Assembly: GCF_934525195.1 (NCBI RefSeq) | Contig: NZ_CAKSZA010000002.1 | Span: 186,001-250,000 of the forward strand | DNA length: 64,000 nt | Source: an uncultured Eubacterium sp. | GTDB lineage: Bacteria > Bacillota > Clostridia > Oscillospirales > Acutalibacteraceae | Direction of reading: 5' to 3' | Part shown: positions 44,731 to 52,853 of the stretch, piece by piece | Position numbering within the stretch: the stretch's first letter is position 1 | Layout: each line of letters begins with the position of its first letter | Translations under genes and position numbers: made by a program | Notes under the pieces: generated by a model | Seen by the model: the letters and a program-made list of their open reading frames with translations, nothing else | The model's database searches: none | Told to the model about the DNA's origin: nothing

Positions 44731-47229
44731 TTAGATAGCTGAAAGAAGTTTTGGAAGTCTTGCGAGAGTTCCGCCGAGAGTCCAGAAAATTCTGCTAAAT
44801 CCAATGAATGATGATTGGTCATCGTTGAGCATCATAAGGAGTCCCGCTGCTTGATATTCGCTGAAAGCACCCATAGACATCTGAACAAAGTTACGGATAG
44901 GAATCTGTGTTGCCATTGCGGCAAGCATCTTGCCATCACCATTTTCGGCAGAGCCCATACCCGACATAACCTTTGAAATGAGTCTGCAAAGTCTGCCGCC
45001 CCACTTTGTATGTCTTGCATCGTTAAGGCATGAGTACTTATCAATTTTCTTTGAAGTATCAATTTGAGGATTTGGAAGTTCACCGTAAACTGCGGCAAAA
45101 TCATCACGAGTGATGTTTTTAACATCATTGTAGTAAGCAGGAGCTGTTGCACGGTAATCAGGAATTTCGCAAGCAGGAGCTTCTACATTTACAGTAGCTG
45201 TGAGCTTGACATCTCTTGATGAAGCACAAACCATAATGTCGAAGTCGCCCGACTCAACGCACCAATCGTTGATGTTTACATTATAGAAAGCGAAAGCTCT
45301 CTTTGAAAGCTCAACAGAAACCTCTTTTTCTTCACCGGCATTGAGAAATACCTTTTTATATCCCTTGAGTTCCTTTGTAGGACGGAAGATAGTTGATTCC
45401 TTATCAGCAACATAAACCTGTGCGATTTCTGCACCTGCTACTTCGCCTGTGTTCTTAACCTTGAATGATACTGTGAGAGTGTCTGTATCTTTGATTGAAT
45501 CAGCGGAAAGTTTAATATCGCTGTACTCAAATGTTGTATATGAAAGACCGAAGCCGAATGGGAACACAACATCCTCATTTGCCGAATCATAATATCTGTA
45601 ACCGATGTAAACGCTTTCCTTATGCTCTGAAGTAACAGGACCACCCGGATAATTGCCGAATGTCGGATTTGCTTCAAACGAAACAGGATAAGTTTCTGAT
45701 GTTTTACCCGATGGGTTAACCTTACCTGTAAGAATATTTGCAACGGCTGCGCCTGCTGCCTGTCCGCCAAGACCTGAATTAAGAAGGCCCTTAACCTCTG
45801 AAAGCCACGGCATAAGAACAACAGAACCGCCTGCAAGAACAACGATTGTGTTTGGATTTGCAGCAGCAACATCAGAGATAAGCTTGTTATGATTTGGAGG
45901 CATATTGATTGTTTCTCTGTCGTAGCCCTCGCCCTCGAAGTCCTCTGTAAGACCTGCGAACACGATAGCAACATCAGCGTTCTTTGCAACATTTACTGCT
46001 TCTTCTGTAAGCTGTGCCTCAGTCATTCTTGTCTTTTGCTCTTTCTTAGTGCCTGCCGACTTGTAATAGCCCTGTGCATAAGTAACATCTACGCCGAGTT
46101 CTACAAGTTCATCATAAGCGTTTGAAAGCATTGTAGGATTGATAACAGAAGAACCTGCGCCCTGGAAGCGAGGAGCTTTTGCCATCTCACCGATAACAGC
46201 TACCTTTTGACCTGCCTGAAGAGGAAGAATGCTGTCATCGTTCTTAAGAAGAACCATTGAGCCTTCTGCAATCTTTTGAGCAATCTTATGGTGAGCCTTT
46301 TTGTCATATGTATGTGTCTTTTCAAGAGCCGGCTTTGACTTCAAGATGAGGTCAACAACAGCGTCTACTCTTTCATCAAGGACAGCTTCGTCTAGAGTTC
46401 CGTCCTTTACGGCAGCAACGATTTTCTTTGCATTGAGATTGCCTGATGACGGCATTTCGAGGTCTGTGCCTGCTTTAACGCCGTCAACACGGTCAACAGA
46501 TGCACCCCAGTCTGTTACGATAAGGCCCTTAAAGCCCCATTCCTTACGGAGAACCTGCTGTTGCATCCATTCATTTTGTGAAGCATAAACACCGTTAATA
46601 CGGTTGTACGAGTTCATAATTGTCCAAGGCTGAGCCTCTTTAACTGCAATTTCAAATGCCGGGAAATAAATCTCACGCATTGTACGCTCATCAATAACTT
46701 CGTTGAGAACCATACGGAATGCTTCCTGTGAATTACAAGCAAAGTGCTTAAGCGATGTACCTACGCCCTTTGACTGAACGCCGTTGATGATGGCGGCTGA
46801 GCACTTACCTGCAAGAAGCGGATCTTCTGAAAAATACTCAAAGTTTCTGCCGCATGTTGGAGCACGCTTGATGTTTGTACCCGGACCGAGAATAACAGAT
46901 ACCTTTTCTTTAAGGCATTCTTCTGCCATAGCTACGCCCTCTTCAAAGAGCAAATCATCGTCCCAAGAGCATGATGAAGTTGCGGCAGGCGGGAAGCAAG
47001 TTGTAGGCACAGAGTTGCCAAGACCGATACCGCCAGATGACTTAGCCTCGCCTTCTTCAGGTACATAGTCCTTACCCTTTGCCTTACGCAAACCGTGAGG
47101 GCCGTCTGTAATGCAAATCTTAGGGAGTCCGAGTTCCGGAGCTTCCTCAAGATGCCAATAGTCATAACCGGAAACAAATGTTGCCTTTTGCTCAAGGCTC
47201 ATTTTTCCGACGATTTCAGAGTGTTTCAT
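44731..47229 (-). CDS. Glycoside hydrolase family 3 beta-glucosidase
   Basis: An 832-residue intracellular-type beta-glycosidase. It has the (alpha/beta)8 domain with KHFACNSQE and the nucleophile D240 in GLIVTDWGA, the alpha/beta sandwich domain with AGLTEDFEGEGYDRETINMP, a fibronectin III-like domain (FGFGLSYTTFEYSDI..VKNTGEVAGAEIAQVYV), and a C-terminal extension of about 100 residues rich in Met/Gly/Ala. There is no signal peptide. Substrate (glucoside or xyloside) is not certain. A good promoter lies upstream. Confidence 0.93.
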   Translation of the reverse strand: MKHSEIVGKMSLEQKATFVSGYDYWHLEEAPELGLPKICITDGPHGLRKAKGKDYVPEEGEAKSSGGIGLGNSVPTTCFPPAATSSCSWDDDLLFEEGVAMAEECLKEKVSVILGPGTNIKRAPTCGRNFEYFSEDPLLAGKCSAAIINGVQSKGVGTSLKHFACNSQEAFRMVLNEVIDERTMREIYFPAFEIAVKEAQPWTIMNSYNRINGVYASQNEWMQQQVLRKEWGFKGLIVTDWGASVDRVDGVKAGTDLEMPSSGNLNAKKIVAAVKDGTLDEAVLDERVDAVVDLILKSKPALEKTHTYDKKAHHKIAQKIAEGSMVLLKNDDSILPLQAGQKVAVIGEMAKAPRFQGAGSSVINPTMLSNAYDELVELGVDVTYAQGYYKSAGTKKEQKTRMTEAQLTEEAVNVAKNADVAIVFAGLTEDFEGEGYDRETINMPPNHNKLISDVAAANPNTIVVLAGGSVVLMPWLSEVKGLLNSGLGGQAAGAAVANILTGKVNPSGKTSETYPVSFEANPTFGNYPGGPVTSEHKESVYIGYRYYDSANEDVVFPFGFGLSYTTFEYSDIKLSADSIKDTDTLTVSFKVKNTGEVAGAEIAQVYVADKESTIFRPTKELKGYKKVFLNAGEEKEVSVELSKRAFAFYNVNINDWCVESGDFDIMVCASSRDVKLTATVNVEAPACEIPDYRATAPAYYNDVKNITRDDFAAVYGELPNPQIDTSKKIDKYSCLNDARHTKWGGRLCRLISKVMSGMGSAENGDGKMLAAMATQIPIRNFVQMSMGAFSEYQAAGLLMMLNDDQSSFIGFSRIFWTLGGTLARLPKLLSAI

Positions 47230-47265
47230 AAAAAACTCCTTTCAAATTTATAAATTTACTGAATT

Positions 47266-47294
47266 ATTATACAATAAATAACACCGTTTGTCAC
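47266..47294 (-). promoter_or_regulatory. Promoter of the GH3 gene
   Basis: On the minus strand GTGACA (47289-47294), a 17-base spacer and TATAAT (47266-47271). GAAAGGAG precedes the start. The rest of the gap to 47490 is very AT-rich with no other clear element. Confidence 0.7.
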
Positions 47295-47490
47295 TAACTT
47301 TTGGTAATATTTTTTATAATATTTTAATTTAAAAATATTTAATTATATGTATGTATAAATTTATATATAAAACTGCACAGATAATAAACAGAATGTTAAC
47401 TTTTGGTGTTTTGGATTGACACAAAGAACAGTTTATGATATTAAGAAATTAGAGATAAAATATATAAAAATTCAAAAGGATGGTGATTTT

Positions 47491-48243
47491 GTGAACAAAC
47501 CAAACAAAGCGTTGATTTTACTGATATTTATTGTGTTCTTTGGTGTAAGCGCAATTGGATTCAAAATTGCCGACAAAGTATTTTATCCTATTGCGAAAGC
47601 ACAAACAGTTTCATATCTTTGCGAAAAATATAATGCAAAGCCTAATGAATTTAAGATGAAAGATTACAACCAAGCACATCTTGAATGGTATGATACCGGA
47701 GTTTTTACTCAAACGCCGAAATGGTTGGACTTTTCATTTGAATTTGAATATAAAGGCAGACGATTTGTAGCTTGCAGAAATAAAGGTGCGATTTATGACG
47801 ATTATCAGCTTGATGACATTGAAAAATGGTGCACCGAATGGTTGCAAGAAAATGTTGATGATCGCATTACAGGAGTGATACTTGATACGAGAGATATTTT
47901 GTATTATTCATCAACAACAAAAAAAGGTTATACGTATGTAATAACCAAAGCTGAAACAGAAAATTTTTTAAAGAACTATAAAAGTATTAATGATGTAAAG
48001 ATTTTTAATTATTATGATATAAACGGACCGGTCAATCATGGTATTGATGAAGAATTAAATCAGAAAATTACTTTTAAAATCGGTAATGGCGTAGATTGTT
48101 CAGCGGATTATTCTGAAAAAATTATTACAAGAGAGATTGATAAAAGTCGATTTATTAATTGGAGCAGTTGGTATTTAGAGGATATTGAAAATTTGAGTAC
48201 CGAATGCCTACAAAAAATGTTGAATTTTGGTATTTCGAACTGA
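47491..48243 (+). CDS. Array protein A1: membrane-anchored paralog with diverged C-terminal half
   Basis: Not recognised. From GTG 47491 the protein has 250 residues; the same GTG context (GGATGGTGATTTTGTG) starts its neighbour A2. A short basic start leads to one TM segment at about 8-25, then an extracytoplasmic domain. The core has YLCEKYNAKPNEF, PKWLDFSFEFEY, KGAIYDDYQLDDIEKWCTEWL and RITGV (ending at 129). The pattern is faintly like anchored DUF3139-type domains, with low confidence. Residues 1-129 differ from A2 at only six positions; beyond that identity falls sharply. Its last residues read into sequence homologous to the unit's upstream region. Confidence 0.8.
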   Translation: MNKPNKALILLIFIVFFGVSAIGFKIADKVFYPIAKAQTVSYLCEKYNAKPNEFKMKDYNQAHLEWYDTGVFTQTPKWLDFSFEFEYKGRRFVACRNKGAIYDDYQLDDIEKWCTEWLQENVDDRITGVILDTRDILYYSSTTKKGYTYVITKAETENFLKNYKSINDVKIFNYYDINGPVNHGIDEELNQKITFKIGNGVDCSADYSEKIITREIDKSRFINWSSWYLEDIENLSTECLQKMLNFGISN

Positions 48244-48308
48244 CATAGGGCATATTTTATGATATTGAAAAGTTAGGAATAAAAAATAAGTACAAGGATG
48301 GTGATTTT

Positions 48309-49016
48309 GTGAACAAACCAAATAAAGCGTTGATTTTACTGATATTTATTGTATTCTTTGGTGTAGGCGCAATTGGATTCAAAATTGCCGACAAAATATT
48401 TTATCCCATTGCGAAAGCACAAATAGTTTCATATCTTTGCGAAAAATATAACGCAAAGCCTAATGAATTTAAGATGAAAGATTACAACCAAGCACATCTT
48501 GAATGGTATGATACCGGAGTTTTTACTCAAACGCCGAAATGGTTGGACTTTTCATTTGAATTTGAATATAAAAGCAGACGATTTATAGCTTGCAGAAATA
48601 AAGGTGCAATTTATGACGATTATCAGCTTGATGACATTGAAAAATGGTGCACCGAATGGCTGCAAGAAAATGTTGATAATCGCATTACAGGAGTTGAAAT
48701 AAGCACACACGATATTTTGAATTATTTGTCTGCAACAAAAACCGGTTACAATCATGTGATTTCCAAAAATGAAACATACGATTTTTTAATTAATTATAGA
48801 GAAAACGAAACAAAAGTTTTCTATTATTATGACATAAACGGATCAACATTTTACGGTGTCGACGAAAATCTTGGTAAACAAATCAAATTAAAAATCGGAA
48901 GTATAGCAAAATGTTCCGCCCAATTTTCAAAAGAATCAGCAATAAAGAAAATTGATAAAAGCAGCAATTATTCTTGGATGAGCTGGTACAAGGTATTAAA
49001 TAGTATAGGAGAATAA
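48309..49016 (+). CDS. Array protein A2: membrane-anchored paralog
   Basis: A 235-residue tandem duplicate of A1 with GTG start. The TM segment lies at about 8-25 and the core motifs PKWLDFSFEFEY and YDDYQLDDIEKWCTEWLQENVD are retained. The C-terminal half (from EISTHDILNY) is homologous to that of A1 but much less alike: the shared skeleton is DIL.Y..., Y.YDING, G.DE.L...I..KIG and SW.SWY. AGGAG near its end lies upstream of a 15-codon ORF leading into B1. Function unknown; the single-TM topology places the variable half outside the membrane. Confidence 0.8.
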   Translation: MNKPNKALILLIFIVFFGVGAIGFKIADKIFYPIAKAQIVSYLCEKYNAKPNEFKMKDYNQAHLEWYDTGVFTQTPKWLDFSFEFEYKSRRFIACRNKGAIYDDYQLDDIEKWCTEWLQENVDNRITGVEISTHDILNYLSATKTGYNHVISKNETYDFLINYRENETKVFYYYDINGSTFYGVDENLGKQIKLKIGSIAKCSAQFSKESAIKKIDKSSNYSWMSWYKVLNSIGE

Positions 49017-49018
49017 AA

Positions 49019-49066
49019 ATGAAAATCATTACAATTATTGTAACGATAACAAATCGCAAGGAGTGA
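49019..49066 (+). CDS. 15-codon upstream ORF before array gene B1
   Basis: ATG 49019 to TGA 49064-49066 encodes MKIITIIVTITNRKE, preceded by AGGAG at 49007-49011. Its stop codon lies 4 bases before the B1 ATG and its last codons contain the B1 Shine-Dalgarno (AAGGAG), so translation of the two may be coupled. In the equivalent position before B2 the ATG is AGG. It may be a chance ORF. Confidence 0.35.
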   Translation: MKIITIIVTITNRKE

Positions 49067-49070
49067 TTGC

Positions 49071-49772
49071 ATGGCTGAAGAAACTATCAAAAACAATAAA
49101 AAAAGAAAATCAATAAAAATCATTTTTTTAGCGATAATTTTGCTGACTCTTGCAAATCTCTTTGCTTATCCTGTTGTCGCTGCACAGGCAAAAATATATT
49201 TATCTTTAAAATACAAAGAGTCGCCCACAAAATTTGAGCTTGTTGACCACAATCAATCGCATGTGAGAAGTGAAGAGTATGAAGTATTTTTTATGAAACC
49301 GAAATGGGTTGATTTTTCATTCGAATACAAATATAACGACAGGCTCTTTTTTGTCAACAGGGACAAGGGTAGGTTCTATGATGACTATCAATTAGAAGAT
49401 ATTGAAAATTGGTGCACAGAATGGCTCAAAGAAAATGTTGATGAAAGAATTGTTGGAATTGAATTGAACAGCAACCATATTTTCAAATATCAAAAAAAAT
49501 TAAAAAATAGCAAAATCAATCAAAATGAAATTAAAACTTTTTTACACGAATACTTTTCAGGAACTTTAGGCGATTTATATTTTGTTTGTCTTTATAACGA
49601 ACATCAATCGAGTAACGATAATGATGGTTTTATAAGTAAAATAATATATAATAAGCTTAATCTGATAGGGACGAATAATAAAAATCATATTAAATTCTTA
49701 ATTAATCCTAATTATAAATTTGAAAAATCTAAACCAGGTTATTCAATATGGACTTCTTACTATTTTTTCTAA
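49071..49772 (+). CDS. Array protein B1: membrane-anchored paralog, second subtype
   Basis: A 233-residue protein, distant relative of A1/A2. A charged cytoplasmic start (MAEETIKNNKKRKSIK) precedes a TM segment at about 17-38, then the shared core YLSLKYKESPTKFEL, PKWVDFSFEYKY, RDKGRFYDDYQLEDIENWCTEWLKENVDERIVGI (to 130). Codons 1-126 differ from B2 at nine bases, eight of them silent. The C-terminal half then diverges (shared NEIKTFL, YFSG.LG). Its start has AAGGAG, and a 3' flank conserved with B2 follows 4 bases after the stop. Confidence 0.8.
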   Translation: MAEETIKNNKKRKSIKIIFLAIILLTLANLFAYPVVAAQAKIYLSLKYKESPTKFELVDHNQSHVRSEEYEVFFMKPKWVDFSFEYKYNDRLFFVNRDKGRFYDDYQLEDIENWCTEWLKENVDERIVGIELNSNHIFKYQKKLKNSKINQNEIKTFLHEYFSGTLGDLYFVCLYNEHQSSNDNDGFISKIIYNKLNLIGTNNKNHIKFLINPNYKFEKSKPGYSIWTSYYFF

Positions 49773-49776
49773 TTTA

Positions 49777-49848
49777 GAAAAATAATCGGAAAATATTATT
49801 TTGATTATTTAAATCAAACAAATTTTATATACATAAACAAAAACATAA
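49777..49848 (+). repeat. 3' flank repeat, copy 1 (after B1)
   Basis: About 70 bases beginning AAAAATAATCGG are nearly identical to 50617-50684 after B2. They include a small hairpin TTTGATT (49800-49806) / AATCAAA (49812-49818). The repeat marks the right side of the duplicated unit. Confidence 0.8.
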
Positions 49849-49855
49849 AAAGGAA

Positions 49856-49902
49856 AATCATTACAGTTATTGTAACGATAACAAATTGCAAGGAGTGATT
49901 GC
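49856..49902 (+). repeat. Upstream repeat of the B unit, copy 2 (before B2)
   Basis: The 47 bases before B2 match 49024-49070 before B1 with few changes, including the dyad TTACAGTTATTGTAA at 49861-49875 (perfect TTACAATTATTGTAA at 49029-49043 before B1) and the AAGGAG Shine-Dalgarno. Confidence 0.8.
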
Positions 49903-50625
49903 ATGGCTGAAGAAACTATCAAAAACAATAAAAAAAGAAAATCAATAAAAATCATTTTTTTATCGATAATTTTGCTGACTCTTGCAAATCTGTTTGCTTA
50001 TCCTGTTGTCGCTGCGCAGGCAAAAATATATTTATCTTTAAAATACAAAGAGTCGCCTACAAAGTTTGAGCTTGTTGACCACAATCAATCACATGTGAGA
50101 AGTGAAGAGTATGAAGTATTTTTTATGAAACCGAAATGGGTTGATTTTTCATTCGAATACAAATATAACGACAGGCTCTTTTTTGTCAACAGGGACAAGG
50201 GCAGGTTCTATGATGATTATCAATTAGAGGATATTGAAAATTGGTGCACAGAATGGCTCAAAGAAAATGTTGATGAAAGAATAGTAGGGATTCCATTAGA
50301 TAGCTATGAATTAATAAGTTTTCAAAAATCATACAAGAATAATGTTTTGACAAAAAATGAAATCAAAACATTTCTATATGATTATTTTTCAGGTAATTTA
50401 GGAATAAATAACTTTGCGTTGTTTTATGATGAATCTATAAAAAGAAATGACTATTCCAAGCAAGATGACGAATGCAATAAGATTGATAATTCTATCAGAA
50501 AAGAATTAAAAATAATCGGTATAAAAAACGATAGGTTATCTTCGTTCTATTTATACAAAAATCTAAAACATAACCGAAATAAATATGTATATAGCGTTTT
50601 GGATACATTTTATTTACAAAAATAA
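49903..50625 (+). CDS. Array protein B2: membrane-anchored paralog, second subtype
   Basis: A 240-residue duplicate of B1. Residues 1-130 are identical to B1 except A21S, covering the cytoplasmic start, the TM segment and the conserved core ending ERIVGI. From residue 131 the sequence (PLDSYELISFQKS..) shares only a skeleton with B1 (NEIKTFL, DYFSG.LG, KELKIIG). The stop codon lies within the conserved 3' flank repeat, so the variable segment is bounded on both sides by conserved DNA. Function unknown. Confidence 0.8.
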   Translation: MAEETIKNNKKRKSIKIIFLSIILLTLANLFAYPVVAAQAKIYLSLKYKESPTKFELVDHNQSHVRSEEYEVFFMKPKWVDFSFEYKYNDRLFFVNRDKGRFYDDYQLEDIENWCTEWLKENVDERIVGIPLDSYELISFQKSYKNNVLTKNEIKTFLYDYFSGNLGINNFALFYDESIKRNDYSKQDDECNKIDNSIRKELKIIGIKNDRLSSFYLYKNLKHNRNKYVYSVLDTFYLQK

Positions 50626-50684
50626 TCGGAAAATATTATTTTGATTACTTAAATCAAACAAATATTTTATACATAAACAAAAAC
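50617..50684 (+). repeat. 3' flank repeat, copy 2 (after B2)
   Basis: Copy of 49777-49848, including the AT-rich hairpin TTTGATT (50640-50646) / AATCAAA (50652-50658) and the CATAAACAAAAACA end. Confidence 0.8.
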
Positions 50685-50725
50685 AGACTGCAATCCTACT
50701 GAAAAGATTGCAGTCTTATGTTTTG
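50682..50725. terminator. Terminator between B2 and the radical SAM gene
   Basis: AGACTGCAATC (50685-50695) and GATTGCAGTCT (50706-50716) form a perfect 11-bp stem. The T-run is best on the minus strand, serving the radical SAM gene, but it can stop both. Confidence 0.8.
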
Positions 50726-50729
50726 TGAT

Positions 50730-51344
50730 TTATCTGCCCTCATCAAATGAACGGCAAATGAATGTTGCGCCGAGAGATTCGGCGAGTTTTCTTGATTTTT
50801 CGATATTTTCCTTGCCGATTACATCAACAACACTCATATGAACCTCAGGGCAATACTTTGCACATTCCTTGGTGAATTCGAGAAGTGCAGGAAAAGCCTT
50901 TGTCGGATAAATATTTCTTGTAACGGCATCGTAGCTGTCGGAATCGGGGTCATTGAGAGAAACAGAAACAATGTCGAACGCTTCGCCGATTTCCTTGGCT
51001 GTACTTCTGCCGTTAATCAAATCCGAAAGACCGTTAGTGTTGATACGGATTTTGATTGACGGATTGATTGTTCTCAAATAATTTGCAGTTGCAATCAAAA
51101 CATCAAGGCGTTCGGTAGGTTCGCCATATCCGCAGAAACAAACGGAATCAATCTTTTCAAATCCGTAAGCATCAACAGCTTTTTTGATTTCGTCAAGGCT
51201 TGGTTCGTTGCCGTAGAACCAAAGATTTTCCGCATCGCCGACCGCATTGCCCTGTGAACGGATGCAAAAAGTGCATCTGCAAGGGCATTTGTTTGTTATA
51301 TTAATGTATGTTCCGCCACAAAGTGAATAAATAATATCTGCCAT
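50730..51344 (-). CDS. Radical SAM protein, TatD-associated type
   Basis: A short (204-residue) radical SAM enzyme with the iron-sulphur motif CPCRCTFC (C-x3-C-x2-C) close to the start, GGTYINITNKC before it, CGYGEPTERLDVL as the SAM-binding GGE-like region, and INTNGLSD. Length and motifs fit the family usually annotated as TatD-family-associated radical SAM protein, but no tatD is adjacent here. ATG 51344 is chosen; the only strong AAGGAG is about 32 bases upstream and TTG 51356 is an in-frame alternative, so the start is uncertain. Confidence 0.8.
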   Translation of the reverse strand: MADIIYSLCGGTYINITNKCPCRCTFCIRSQGNAVGDAENLWFYGNEPSLDEIKKAVDAYGFEKIDSVCFCGYGEPTERLDVLIATANYLRTINPSIKIRINTNGLSDLINGRSTAKEIGEAFDIVSVSLNDPDSDSYDAVTRNIYPTKAFPALLEFTKECAKYCPEVHMSVVDVIGKENIEKSRKLAESLGATFICRSFDEGR

Positions 51345-51461
51345 AATTATACACAAAGTGCAATAAACACTATCTCCTTATTGAAATTTTATTCTATATA
51401 TTATATAATATTTTTGGCATTAATCATATAGGCAAATGTGCAAATAATTTAAGGTACAGAT

Positions 51462-52724
51462 ATGAAAAAATACATAGAGATTTATAATTATTACAAAAAC
51501 CTCATACTGACAAATCAACTCAAAGCGGGTGACAAACTCCCATCTGTTCGAGCTGCCACACAGCTTTTGCCCGTGAGCAAAACGACAATCCAAAATGCTT
51601 ATTTTGAATTACAGGCTGACGGATATGTTATCGCTTCCCCAAAAAGCGGATATTATGTCACCGAGCAAAAAAACATTGTTCCAAAAGCAACAACACACAC
51701 CGAGGAAAACAGCAAGATATTATACGACCTCAAAAGCGGTGATGCAGACGAGGAAAGTTTTGATATTAAGCTATGGCAACGATACATAAAAAGTGCACTC
51801 CGACAGGAAGAACGATTGTTATCATACGGTGATGTTCAGGGCGAAACCGATTTGAGAGAAGTTTTGTCCGACTACATCCGAGCAAAGAGGAATGTTTCGG
51901 CATCCCCTGACAGAATTGTTGTCGGTGCAGGCGTTCAATCGCTTTTGTATATTCTGTGTTCGCTTATCAAGAACAAAGGCACGGTATCTTTTCCCGATAA
52001 AAGTTTTGTGCAGGGTATGAATTTATTTGCAGATTACGGATTTGAAGTTAAAACAAGGAACAAAGACGCCGACATCATTTATGTTTCACCGTCACATATG
52101 ACATCGTACGGAAATGTTATGCCAATCAAAAGACGGCTTGAACTTGTTGAATACAGCAAGGAGCGTGGCAGTCTTGTAATTGAGGACGATTTTGACAGCG
52201 ACTTTTTGTATCAAACAAAGCCTATCCCCTCCCTTTTTGCCTTGTCGAATGCACAGAACATAATCTATATGGGCAGTTTTTCAAATGTGCTTATACCGGG
52301 TATCAGAATCAGTTTTATGGTGCTGACCGAAGAACTTGCAAAGGAATTTCAAAAATGCAAGAACAAGTTTTCTCAAACTGCAAGCAAAACCGAGCAAATT
52401 GCGTTGTGCCAATACATCCGTGACGGACACATCAATTCGCAAGCACGAAAAGTCCGCAGGTTATACACGGCAAAAGCAAAATATTTTTGTGATGAACTTC
52501 AAAAGGTTTTGCCCGATTCAAAAATTGAATTGAGCGAAAACGGATTGCAAGTCAAGGCAGAAATACCGTTTGAAAAAGAAACGGCTATATTTGAACAAAA
52601 CGGAATAAGCGCAAACATCGTTTCATACGAAAACGGAATGTTAAGGATTGTGTTTGTACCGTCAGCGGTAAAAATCTCCGATATTCCGTCAGCAGTTGAA
52701 AAAATAAAGTCAATAATTTTATAG
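51462..52724 (+). CDS. MocR/PdxR-type GntR regulator with aminotransferase-like domain lacking the PLP lysine
   Basis: A 420-residue transcription factor candidate. Residues about 1-68 are a GntR winged helix (KAGDKLPSVRAATQLLPVSKTTIQNAYFELQADGYV); residues about 90-420 are a fold-type I aminotransferase-like domain with VGAGVQSLLYIL and EDDFDSDF. At the position of the Schiff-base lysine (usually SFSK.L.PG.R) this protein has GSFSNVLIPGIR, codon AAT at 52284-52286, Asn275. Thus covalent PLP binding in the usual way looks impossible. The next gene downstream, 129 bases on, is a small membrane protein. Confidence 0.87.
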   Translation: MKKYIEIYNYYKNLILTNQLKAGDKLPSVRAATQLLPVSKTTIQNAYFELQADGYVIASPKSGYYVTEQKNIVPKATTHTEENSKILYDLKSGDADEESFDIKLWQRYIKSALRQEERLLSYGDVQGETDLREVLSDYIRAKRNVSASPDRIVVGAGVQSLLYILCSLIKNKGTVSFPDKSFVQGMNLFADYGFEVKTRNKDADIIYVSPSHMTSYGNVMPIKRRLELVEYSKERGSLVIEDDFDSDFLYQTKPIPSLFALSNAQNIIYMGSFSNVLIPGIRISFMVLTEELAKEFQKCKNKFSQTASKTEQIALCQYIRDGHINSQARKVRRLYTAKAKYFCDELQKVLPDSKIELSENGLQVKAEIPFEKETAIFEQNGISANIVSYENGMLRIVFVPSAVKISDIPSAVEKIKSIIL

Positions 52725-52781
52725 AACTTTTGTATTATAAGTACAGTTTTAAGGACTTGTAATCCCTACCCTATTGTAATT

Positions 52782-52849
52782 AAATCTCCTTTGTTTTACA
52801 ATGCAAATGTAGACAAAAAACAAACATTGCAAAACGAAAAAGGAGATTT
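52782..52849 (+). promoter_or_regulatory. Long hairpin that would sequester the Shine-Dalgarno of the gene at 52854
   Basis: Arm 52782-52803 pairs with arm 52825-52849: eleven pairs, a 3-base bulge, then ten pairs and one A-C mismatch, around a 21-base loop. The right arm contains AAAGGAG (52839-52845), the only ribosome binding site for the downstream ATG. Upstream is a direct repeat TTGTAAT (52757-52763, 52774-52780). Confidence 0.65.
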
Positions 52850-52853
52850 TATT

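Noticed and set aside
45438..45992. A 184-codon minus-strand frame inside the GH3 gene
   Set aside because: It is an out-of-frame shadow, Leu/Gln-rich, within a gene with clear GH3 motifs.
47401..47442. Promoter for array gene A1 using TTGACA at 47416-47421
   Set aside because: The candidate -10 sequences are 12 or 15 bases away rather than about 17, so no confident promoter could be assigned.
49019..49066. Threonine/isoleucine attenuator based on the leader-like peptide
   Set aside because: The peptide is Ile/Thr-rich, but there is no terminator/antiterminator pair and the following gene is not biosynthetic; it is kept only as a possible upstream ORF.
47491..50684. CRISPR array or transposon as an explanation for the repeats
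   Set aside because: The repeats are whole-gene duplications of about 0.7-0.8 kb with open reading frames; there are no short regular spacers, terminal inverted repeats or transposase genes.
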